From contig CP154955.1 in the NCBI GenBank assembly GCA_039621445.1, forward strand, positions 52,791,384 through 52,855,383: a DNA stretch of 64,000 nucleotides, read 5' to 3'. Position 1 is the first letter of the stretch. Every line of letters starts with the position of its first letter. The position numbers and the translations under genes were made by a program. Below the pieces are notes generated by a model, which saw only the letters and a program-made list of their open reading frames with translations, was not told the origin of the DNA and made no database searches. The stretch comes from Euglena gracilis (Eukaryota > Euglenida > Euglenophyceae > Euglenales). Below are positions 40,601-50,500 of the stretch, one piece after another.

Positions 40601-41648
40601 CAGTGAAAAGCAAATGCGCGAACAGTTTGACGCTGTTCTCATGCATTTCACGCCTAGCCTCGTCAAGGATATCCATCGTGAGGAGTTGGCGGGTAATGCA
40701 ATGACTCTTGACCAACGCTGGAATTATGTTTCCAAGCAACTGAAGCTATCACAGCTTCTTGGTCAGATTCAATCCGCGTATACCGCACACCCAACCGTTG
40801 GATTACCGGCTGGTTCGGTGAACGCATTGCAAAAATAACCGGTTTCACCCGCTTCACCCACCACGGGAGCGAAAACGCGATACCCGCGTTCTTCGGACCA
40901 AGCCACGGATAAAGTGTGCTTTTTGTGCAACAAATCGGGACATATGTCTCGGGAATGTCCTAATCCTGAAGAGCGAAAGCGTATTCAGAGTCCGCGAGGC
41001 TCGACCTCATCACGAGGTTCGGGTTCCTCCGCGTTTTCACGCCAATCGGGCAATTCACGGTCATCGGGTCCCCGTTCCGGTGGTATTAGCCCCCGGATCC
41101 CGTTCCGCGATGAGCGGAAACACGGTACCCCTCGGGGTAGGTCACCCGGTGCCCCGGCCAAGAAGCATGATTCTCATCGCGAGACATCGCGGTCGCGTTC
41201 GCGAAGCGGATCATCTTCTTCGCGATCGTCATCGGGAAAACTCCGATACACCGGTCATGGTCGACGGGATATCCGGTCACCACGACGGTTTGACGGGAAA
41301 TCGGGAAACCGATCCCCTCGTTACCAAGAATCGCGACCACAATATCGGTGTTCGCTTTGTGGATCGAGTGATCACCACTCATCCAAATGTCCGCTTTCTC
41401 GTTCTCCCCGCCCTGGCCAACGTCATCGCGGTATGAATCGCGGTGACAAGGGTCACTCCTCCAACCGCCATAAAGTCGGTTTCAAGATATCTTGTTTGGA
41501 GGATGACACCCCGGCTTCGGGCAGGGAGGGGGATGAGACCACGGATACCGATTTCGACGAGGCCCGCATGGCGGTGCGCACGTTGAAATCCGTTTATACC
41601 TCTAAAAGGCCCATAGCCGGCTATTCGGCCGGTTCGGACCTGGAGTAG
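37671..41648 (+). pseudogene. gag: Element 2 Gag with coiled coil, capsid-like region and two zinc knuckles
   Basis: One frame runs from ATG 37671 to TAG 41646 (about 1,325 codons), broken by TAG at 38622-38624 and TAA at 40836-40838. In order: Pro/Ser-rich N-terminus; long heptad-rich helices (about 38,270-39,720); Pro-rich linker; a capsid-like helical region (about 40,200-40,800, with WRQFFRDWEYYWALKG); then CFLCNKSGHMSREC and CSLCGSSDHHSSKC, both C-x2-C-x4-H-x4-C, around an Arg/Ser-rich stretch. It is unusually long for gypsy Gag. Polypyrimidine/CAG (TTTTTGTCACCAG) lies just before the ATG. Both stops fit CAG-to-TAG and CAA-to-TAA. Confidence 0.85.
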
Positions 41649-41806
41649 GGGAGCCCGAGGTCCGAGGGCACGGACCTCTGGGCTGATGAACAGATGGAGG
41701 TAGGACCTGATCAATCCTGCCCCCCCTGCCCATCTGCCTTCCTGGTCGGTACCCGGAAAATTTTCGGGTCCCCCACCCCCCACTCCAACTTTCCGCTCGG
41801 AATGTT

Positions 41807-42454
41807 GTGCAAAGTAGGAAAGGGTTCATGGGAAAGCTGGCAAGAAAACGTATTTTCGCCAGACCCTTCACTTTGCTTACCCCCATGGAACTTTTGGTCC
41901 AAGCGGAAATCAAAATCCAAAATTTTTGTGCAAAAGTCAAAATTCTCATTGACACTGGTTGTCACATTGCACTACTTTTTCGGTTCGGGTTGATACCAAC
42001 CCACCTCTTGGTGCAAGCCAAGAAGCCGATCAAAATTATGACGGCTGACAACACCCCCATGTGCGGTGGTGACTTGGGATGCTTTTTGGACATAGTCCTA
42101 CCCCTCATCCCCAAGCACCACTCACACCCCCCCCAACCGCAAAATTTTCCGGATACCTGGGGATACGAATCCGGAATCCATGGTTCTGACGTAATTCTGG
42201 GATACCCCTTTTTACGTCAGCACCGGCTGGTAGTGGATTGCCACTCCCACGGTTTGCGCACATCACCATTCTCCTCATTGCCCCCCAAACCCTCATCACC
42301 TGTGGCGTCAACCGCGATAGCCACCAATTTTTCCACACCGTTTTCGAAAACTTTTACCCCGTTACCAACCACACCAACCAACGTTTTCCACACCGGGTGT
42401 ACCGAGAAAGTTCACCCCCTGCCCATTGACACACCAACTTCCGTTCCCCATTAG
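41807..42454 (+). pseudogene. pol: Element 2 protease (start of pol)
   Basis: The best ATG is 41828. Residue 49 is the Asp of ILIDTGCHIALLF, the retropepsin active site, and GSDVILGYPFLRQHRLVVD near residues 127-145 is the conserved second motif. The frame ends at TAG 42452-42454, but the same frame continues open (AGQASSGTPL) into the RT ORF at 42533, so protease and RT were one reading frame. Pol is in a different phase from gag and starts about 160 bp after the gag stop, so expression needs frameshifting, reinitiation or splicing. Confidence 0.85.
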
Positions 42455-42532
42455 GCAGGGCAAGCGAGTAGCGGTACCCCCCTCGTTTCACTGGGTTACA
42501 AGACGAAAGCCCAAAGGCCTGAAGTTATAACG

Positions 42533-45500
42533 GTGTCGAGTAGTCGCCCAGCTGCACTAATACCCCGTTTTCCAACAGATGTATCGCTTTCAGATACATC
42601 TGTACACCCCCCAGCAGCTACAAAAGCGCATCCCAACTTTTGCACACACCCCCACCAGACCAACATGCGCGACCAGGACCACTACTCCGACACTTCCTTC
42701 CAATGTGTGCACTGTAGGAGAATTTCCGCCCAGCCAGATTTCGATTGTGGATGTCTAGTCCAAACACCAACACTAATCCCGATTTCGCGTAACCATACAC
42801 TTGGTTGCGGGTCGCAATGCGCGACCGTACATCAAGTGCTCCAACAACGAGGTATTGCCTTGTTGTTTGGGACCGCGAAATCCGTGTCACACACCTCCCC
42901 CACCTCCATCTGGCATGATATGGACTGGGTATGCACCCATCCAACCCATCAACCCTCGGGAATGCCCCTTGGGAGTGTGGATGACACACCCTTGACCTAT
43001 GTTTGCGGACCCCTGAATTGCGTTACCGCTCTTCAACCCGCGAACCAGGTCGACACCTACGCGATGCGCGTATGGAACGCATTTAATTTTGGTCAATACC
43101 GTATTTTGGAGGAATGGTTCTCCAAAATCGCGGCTTTGGCTGATTCCTTCGATTTGTCGTTGGAAATTGATGCGTTCTCATCAAAAGCGCATGCGCGCTT
43201 GTCGCGATATTGGTCGCGACATACCAACGCATTTCTTAAATTCTGGGGTGATACGGTGCTATGGATGCACCCTCCCCCAAAACTTATCCCGGATGTGGTG
43301 GAGAAAATCCTCCGCGATGAAGCGCGAGGAGCTCTCCTCATACCGGTCAATCCGAATGCGGATTGGTTTCACCAACTATCCTATGTGTGTTTTCATTGGT
43401 GGGATTTACCCGCTGATGTACCACTATTTGAGGATTTTTGTGGTATATTATTACCACCTGTCAAAGAAATCATTTTTCGCGTTTGTTTCTTCGACGCATT
43501 CGGAATATCCGATTTGCGTGTGCCAAGATACCTTGGTACGGATGGGGATGCCACACCCTCAACGCAGATTTCTGCGGTCATTGAGAGTGCGGACCAACAT
43601 CCCAAGTCTGCTGATTATTGTTCGCGAATTGCTCGCGAATTCCATGGTGTACTGGATAACCCAGTTTACGCCTGCGACATCGACCCCGCGATTCGCGGTC
43701 CGTTCGGTGTTTGCAAAATCGAGCTCAAGGATGGCGCTAAACCTATGCACCGGAAATTCTTCCGTTGCTCGGGTGAACGCGAACAGGCTCTCAACGAGAT
43801 GATTGAGAAGCTCATCCAGCGGAAGTGGATTATCCCTTCCAAGAGCGAGTGGACTTCACAAGCTTTTGTGGTGCCCAGACCCGCTGACCAGTCTGGTCAG
43901 AAGAAGTGGAGACTAGTGCTGGATTACCAGTACCTGAACTCCCAAACGAAGGACGACCCCTTCCCGTTACCGCTGATCGAGGATTTGATCACAAAACAAT
44001 CGGATAACCGGTTGTGGTCAATCTTTAATCTGGAAGACGGTTTCCATCAGATGCATTTGCATCCTGATTCGCAACCGTACACGGCATTCGTGACATCCAA
44101 GGGTGTGTACCAATGGACGGTACTCCCCATGGGTGTTAAGAATGGCCCTGCCATGTTTCAACGCATGATCCAGTGGGTTTTGCGCGATTTACCGTTTGCT
44201 CTGGTGTACATCGATGATGTACTGGTGGGAACCCAACCGCCATCCGCGAAATCGGGCGAGGATATCCTCGACCCGCATTATCGCGATGTGCGCGCGGTAT
44301 TTTCCGCGTTCCAAAAGCATGTGCTTTTTGTGAAGGGTTCCAAAATGCACCTGTTTCGTAAAATTATAAAGTTTTGCGGACACATCCTGAGCAACGGGCA
44401 GCGTAAAGCCGCACCCAGTAAGATGGAGGCCATTAAGAAATGGACTCCTGAGGTCATTAAGACCTTAACGCATTTAAAGGGATTTTTGGGATTAGCCCAA
44501 TATTACGCGATTTACATGAAAGATTTCGCGAAAATCGCGGTACCCCTAACCCGACAACTCAAAAATCGGACACCCGATAACGCAAAAGTCATTTGGGATG
44601 ACCAAATGCGCGAGGCCTTGAATAAAATCAAGGACTTGCTCCTCGAGAACGTGGTTCTCGATATCGCGGATCCATACAAACCGTATGTCCTGGAGGTCGA
44701 CAGCAGCGATTACGCTGTTGGCGGGGTTCTTAGCCAGCATAATGCGGCGAATGAACTCCGACCTGTGGCTTTCTTTAGCAGGAAGCTACAGGGCGACAAC
44801 GGGAAAGGACAGGTTAAATGGAGCATTCGCGAAAAGGAGACATATGCCATTGTGCTAATTCTGCAGAAGTTCCGCAGCTGGATAGCCAGCAGCTTGGTCC
44901 AGATACTAGTGTTGACGGATCATGAGAGCCTTCAACACTGGTATACCGAGGACCTGAACAAGGCCATGTCATCAGTTGGCAGAAGATGCCGATGGCATGA
45001 GTTCTTGAGCCAGTTTAACCCGGTGGTAGTTTATACCCCAGGTCATACGCAAAAAGTTGCGGATCCTCTCAGCCGAGCCCCCTGGTATTATCCTGGGAAC
45101 CCGGATGAGGGTGATGCGACTTTTCATGGCAGCCATGAGGCTGACCAGTTCGCACGTCGATCCGACGCTGCGGACAACATGCTCCATTCACTACCGGTTT
45201 CCCGGGTGTATCGCAGCATCGCCATTTCACCATTGCGTGGAAGGCGCCGGCGTGGACGCACTGCCGGACCCCGTCGCGTTACGCGTACGGAAACTCCTAC
45301 CCCCCTATTTTTCCGCGAATGGGATTATTCGCGTGACCCTATATATAGTACCATAGTGAATAGACTTCGTAATGGTGAATCCATAGAGAATTACTCTCTA
45401 TCACCATTGCGGCTTATTTTCCGGAATGATTCTGGTTATAAATATTGTATACCCCAAGACCTGGTTGATGATGTGATTTTGAGCTATCACAACCATGGTC

Positions 45501-45589
45501 ACCCTGGGGCCCCCAAACTTCTTTCACTAGTGGGTCGCAGATATTGCACAACCCTGAGTGAAAACGATTTATATTCGCGCTGTTTGTGA
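42533..45589 (+). pseudogene. pol: Element 2 reverse transcriptase, RNase H and integrase zinc domain (1,018 codons)
   Basis: RT: LVLDYQYLNSQ (about residue 461), motif A FNLEDGFHQM with Asn 499 where Asp is expected, MGVKNGPAMFQRM, then YIDD with its Asp pair at 561-562. RNase H: VLEVDSSDYAV (about 722), REKETYAIV, VLTDHESLQHW, and TPGHTQKVADPLSRAP. Integrase start: SYHNHGHPGAPKLLSLVG, continuing across TGA 45587-45589 into QRCQICQAVK, which completes the HHCC finger. N-terminal 300 residues are Cys/His-containing and unassigned. The D-to-N change should abolish polymerase activity. Confidence 0.9.
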
Positions 45590-46774
45590 ATTTCGCAACG
45601 GTGCCAAATTTGTCAGGCTGTGAAACCGCGCAGAGGTACCCCCCCTGGTACGATGGACTTTTTCCCCGTACCACCTGACATTTTTACGTCCCTCTGCATG
45701 GATTTTCTCGAACTTGAACCTTGCAAAGGATCAGACGACAAAATTTACGATTACGTTCTTGTTGTCGTCTGTCGGCTGAGTGGGTAAATAGTAGCCATTC
45801 CATGCCGGAAAGCAGGGTTGACAGCCCAAATTTTGGCATCCATATTCCTGGAGAAATGTATCTGCTTAATGGGTTTACCGAATGAAATCGTGAGTGATCA
45901 AGATCACTTGATCTCTTCGCGGTTTTTCACAACTTTGTGCGGTTTACTCGGCATTGAGCAGCATTTTTCCATTATATACCGCCCGAAAGGCAATGGTAGA
46001 GCCGAGGCAGCCGTGAAATCCGTTGTCAATATGCTTCGCCTTTCACTGGCTGACTCGGGTAAGAATTGGTTATCCGTTCTTCATTGGTGTTTATTTTACA
46101 TCAATACCTTGCCAGGGTTGGTATTACCACACTCACCGTACAAAATTGTTTTCGGACGAGACCCTCCGGCCATAGGGGACATCCCCTCCGAGAGACCCGC
46201 CCGAAGTAGCGTCAGCTGTGAAACGTGGTTTGCAGAAGTGGAATCACTCCGCTCTGCAGTCCAATCACGTATCACAGAAATTCATTCCAACAAACGGAAA
46301 TCGTTTTTACAGAACTTCAACACACCTGTGTATAGTCCAGGTGACCGCGTGTGGGTACCTAATAACCGCACCCGCATGCAATCTTCCAAGCTAGATCCTC
46401 TTTGGCTCGGCCCATGCGAAATTTTGGACAGGTTAGGTAGTAGCGGGCGATATAAAGTTGCCTTGCCCAACGGGATTGAGGACGTCCATATGGACGACTT
46501 CAAACCGTACCTAAGCCCCCCAGACGGAAAAGCTATCCCCTGCCCATATTTCAAGCCCCGTTCCAGATTACCTGAAACGGACGACTTTGTGGTCGATAAG
46601 ATAATAGACCACAAGGTCGACAGGAGTGTGCACTACTGGAAAGTTCGCTGGAAAGGGTATGGGCCAGAGGAGGACACTTGGGAGCCAGCATCCAGTTTTG
46701 TTGGATATGTCCAACAGGATTGGAAGCTGTGGAACAAGCGCAATAACATAGACATAAACATAAACACTTTCTGA
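45590..46774 (+). pseudogene. pol: Element 2 integrase core, C-terminal domain and chromodomain
   Basis: Same frame as the RT ORF. Catalytic triad: Asp at 45701 (MDFL), Asp at 45896 (IVSDQD), Glu at 46004 (GRAEAAV), with 35 residues between the last two. TAA at 45785-45787 interrupts RLSG-IVAIPC. 46320-46510 has YSPGDRVWVPNNR and LGPCEILDRLGSSG, the gypsy C-terminal domain. 46585-46690 encodes a chromodomain (FVVDKIIDHKV, YWKVRWKGYGPEEDTWEP) with the aromatic residues usual for methyl-lysine binding, implying targeting to marked chromatin. Ends at TGA 46772. Confidence 0.9.
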
Positions 46775-46812
46775 AACGATTTCGTTTTGGAGAATGCGTG
46801 TGTTGTATATGA

Positions 46813-47547
46813 ATGTTTCGCGTTTATACCCCCCCTGCACTTCATTCTTTCTCTACCTTTCTCACAGAGCTTTTGATTAAGATAGAAGTTTCCTTTTTCA
46901 GTGCCACAGTACTCAAAGCGACTGACAACAAGGTTACCCTTAGTTGTCGTCGTCGTTCGGGTAGCATCATGCTGCCTGGGCGCGGACCTGGACCAGGTCT
47001 ACCATGGCCGCAGCCTTCTGGCGCGCCATACCCCCAGTACCCTCAGTATGCTGAGGCCCCGATTCCGGGTGCCCTACATGCCGAGAGGAGCGCAGCCCCG
47101 GTATTCGCCGCGGCTACCAGCAGCCGGTCCGCATACGCGGTACCAGATCCATCTGCCGTCCAGCAGCCGGCACCTCAGCCACCAGCGCAGCGCAGATCGC
47201 GCCTGCCCCCGTATGCGGGAGAGATGATCTTCCGCACTACGGAGACGTTGGAGCGGGCGATGCGTATGTGCGCACAGCCCCCAACGGAGCCCTTTATGCA
47301 AACCCTTTGGGATGCATACTGCGCTCAGTTGTTGGTGGTAGCCAACACCCCTGTGGCTCAGTGGTGTCCCTGTGGTCAGGCCCTGATGACAGGGAGACGG
47401 TATTTCTCGTCGGCATCCGATTCCGGATTCGAGCCTGGCGAGACCATGATGGATCTGGGCGTGTATGTGCCGCCCATGCTGCAAACGCAGACGCCGGTGG
47501 GATCCCACACCGTGCATATGCGTGAGCACACCCCCACCGGTAGGTGA
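46813..47547 (+). CDS. Element 2 ORF3, N-terminal part in a separate frame (244 aa)
   Basis: ATGs at 46813 and 46969; the second starts MLPGRGPGPGLPWPQPSG and is downstream of the candidate acceptor. It is Pro/Tyr/Ala-rich, then a helical segment FRTTETLERAMRMCAQPPTE and WCPCGQALMTGRR. It stops at 47547 but overlaps the 1,673-codon ORF, whose first good Pro-rich sequence (TPPPVGEAVHVPP) begins where this one ends. A single-base change in the C5 run at 47531-47535 would join them into one protein of about 1,850 residues. Confidence 0.55.
   Translation: MFRVYTPPALHSFSTFLTELLIKIEVSFFSATVLKATDNKVTLSCRRRSGSIMLPGRGPGPGLPWPQPSGAPYPQYPQYAEAPIPGALHAERSAAPVFAAATSSRSAYAVPDPSAVQQPAPQPPAQRRSRLPPYAGEMIFRTTETLERAMRMCAQPPTEPFMQTLWDAYCAQLLVVANTPVAQWCPCGQALMTGRRYFSSASDSGFEPGETMMDLGVYVPPMLQTQTPVGSHTVHMREHTPTGR
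46889..46901 (+). promoter_or_regulatory. Candidate 3' splice acceptor before ORF3
   Basis: TTTCCTTTTTCAG ends at 46901, 68 bp upstream of ATG 46969. It matches the polypyrimidine-AG consensus and could place ORF3 on a spliced subgenomic RNA, as env-like ORFs are expressed. A possible donor (CAAGTAGGT) lies in the LTR near 37318. Confidence 0.4.
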
Positions 47548-50500
47548 GGCTGTGCATGTCCCACCTGGGATGACGAGAATTTCTGCTCGCCCGCCCTCGC
47601 CGCAGCGAACGCCGCCGCGCGAGCCGCCAGCGGAGCAATTTGTCTCGCGGTACGCGACGCACGCGGATTATCCGCGCGGCGCACGCGTACTCCCAGCCGG
47701 ACAGTCGGACGTGCCCCCTGAGGCATACGTCCAACACATGTTCATGCACTGGATGCCACAAGCATCACCGGTCGCCCCTGTCCCTGGCGTTGAGCCACGG
47801 AGGCGGGAGGAGCCCATAGTGGTGGAGGATGAACCTCCCCACCGTGAGGCAGCCCGACCGCCCAGTGCAGCCCCTGTCCAGACTGGGGATGTCCCCCGTC
47901 GGCAGGAGGCTCCCTACTACCACATGGCACCTCCGGGAACCGAGCAGGATGACCTTGCTCGGCATTTCCTGCAGGAGCCAGTACTCACGTCTGAAGAGCA
48001 CCGGGCGAGGTATTACGCCTCTCTGGCTGCCCTTCAGGGTCGTGGATACACCCCCTACCATCCATACCAACCGCAGCTGCGGGTGGCGACCCCGGTATTA
48101 CCCGGTGAGCCCCCGGCAGAAGCGGCAGGATTACCTGCCACCCTGAAGCGCGATAGGGTTACGAAGAACCTTACCCCACAGCCCAGGCGACCCAGCCCAC
48201 GGGACGCGGAAGGCGGTGCGGCAATGCAGGTGGAAGCCAGCCAGGATACCCTGGTCGGGCAACCACCGGCAGTGGCACAGGCAGCGATGAGCCGTCCTGT
48301 TGCCGCAATGCCACCGCCGATCCCTCCGGTATGGAAGGAGCCGCGACCCCCTACGCCGAAACCAAGCCCACGCCAGGCTCCTAGCCGGCGCCCAACCACG
48401 CCGTCACCGCGACGTGCAGCGGAACGGCAAGGTCCCTCCCCAGAGATGGAATGGGAAGGTACCGAACCGACTCCTGCCGCACCGAGCGCCCGACCCTCTG
48501 GTATTCGCCAGACAGGGAAGGACAAAGGTAAGGCTGAGGGCAAAGGCAAGGGAGAAGGCAAAGGCGTGGCCGGCAAAGGTAAGGGTGAGGGCAAGGGTAA
48601 GGGTACAGCCCGTGAGGAGGAGGAAGAACCAGCAGAAGTCCTCTCGGACTTTGAGCAAATGCTCAGGTTCAAGGAGGAGCTGGAGGACGAAGGCTGGCGA
48701 ATGCAGCATGATTACCATGTTGCAGGAAACCGCCCCGTCACCCCTCCGGAGGCAGTCATCGAGATGGTATTACACCACACCGAAAACAGAGTCAGACAAT
48801 TCCATTACGGAATTGACCTGTACGCCTTCGAAGGTGAAGGTGGCAGACCCTTGCTGGATGCCCAGCCGGGTTTCTGGGAACTCTGGTTTTGGCTGGGATA
48901 CCCCTGCCAGAACTGGGGTCTCTTCAGCGACTCCACTGGCCGCAGTTACCTGCACCAGTTAGGATTTCGGGACCAGCATGTGTTGGCCCGAATACTGAAG
49001 GCAATCTTCGACTGTATTCACACAGTCGGGCCGCTCGGTGTGCAGTGGAAATACTACCCACTGAACCCCGACATCGAACGCCTGATCGAGGTGTTGTGGT
49101 GCAACAACCTCCAGGTGTGGCTGGTGAGCCATTACGGCTCCACCTTCCGCGTTAAGCGCGTTTCCCTGGCTTACCCACAGAGGTATGACCTCTGTTGTAA
49201 GTATTGCCGGCAGGAGTTTCCTGTCGACTTCTGGGGATTCGGCGTACGCGGAAGTCCTCCACCGCCTCGGGATAACCCGGGCCTGGAGATGGGACGCCGC
49301 ATGCTTATGCATGTGTGCCGCGACGCCCCGGATGTCCAGGGCAAAAGTCGCCGCGTCCATAAGCAGCGTATTTTTATGCTGCAACAGTTCTGGTGGCGAG
49401 CCTGGACCACCTACGTCATGGAGGTGTATATACATCTCCGTGACCCCCAGGACGATAGGCCTGGTATGGAAAGCTTGCCACCAGACTACGGCGACCCCGT
49501 TGAGGGACCTCGTCGTCGTCGGGTTATCGCCGACCTGCGCCCCAACTGGCACCTCGCCGGCATAGACCTGGAGGAACATTTGAGGCGACAGTTTGGCGGT
49601 ACCCTCGACAGGGAGGTATTCCTCCAGCTGATGAATCACCCGAAGGCCATCCTCGACCTGGGTACGCCGATTCTGGCATGCGTGCAGGAGTTCGAGGACG
49701 GGTTTTTCGAGGTCTGGGAGGACACGTGTTACCGCGGCTTCCTGGGCCCGAACAGGCCTGCCAACGCCTGTGTGCAGCCATCATGGCCGCCACCCTGGCC
49801 CAACAGCGCCAGTAGCAGAACGATGGCCTTTTACAGGCTGGCGGATGCCCAGGGATGCCGATGGCACCCCGACGATCCTCGTTCGCCCGAGGATCTGCGC
49901 GCCTTCATCGCCCCAGAGGATGAACCTCTGGCGCGAAGGAGACGGGAGGCGTCAGTCGCTTCCACCACCGCGATTCTGCGGCGGGAGGAACGCGACCGCA
50001 GCCCCTCCGTCACCATTCTGGAGGCAGCGCCGCCGTCTCCGACAGGAACGGCTGTATCCTTCGTCTCTGCCCCGAGAGCGGCAGGGGAAAGATCGGTTTC
50101 CCCGGCCCCCGCGACGGCTCCCGTCTGTCCACCGGTAGGTGGAGACCAGGAACTTCCTGAGGAGGAAGGTGAGAACGTGGAGGATGTCCTCTACGCTGCT
50201 CTGCATGCTCCGGCACAGCCTAGGCCAGACGAAGCACCCGCAGGGGATATACCTGTGGCTGCTACGCCTGTTCCAACGGCTGAGCCTCCAGCCGAGATGA
50301 CTGGTATGGTCGTCGAGGATATCCTCGAAGAACCTGCCAGTCCCGCAGCACGCACCTCATTAGGAGGCCGTGTGCTCGGCGCCGTAGTCACCGGCATTAC
50401 TGCCGTGGCTGCTGCACTCACGCCACGAGGTGGAGGCGTAGCATCAAGCTCCGCCGCTGAGGTCGTGGAGACACCAGATGTCGGTGTCCCCACACCCCCA

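Noticed and set aside
37671-46774. A non-standard genetic code with TAG/TAA as glutamine, as in some ulvophyte green algae
   Set aside because: The stops sit where Gln would fit, but the 1,673-codon ORF and the 1,018-codon RT ORF use many CAA/CAG codons and no TAA/TAG, and one of the five stops is TGA. Mutation explains the pattern better.
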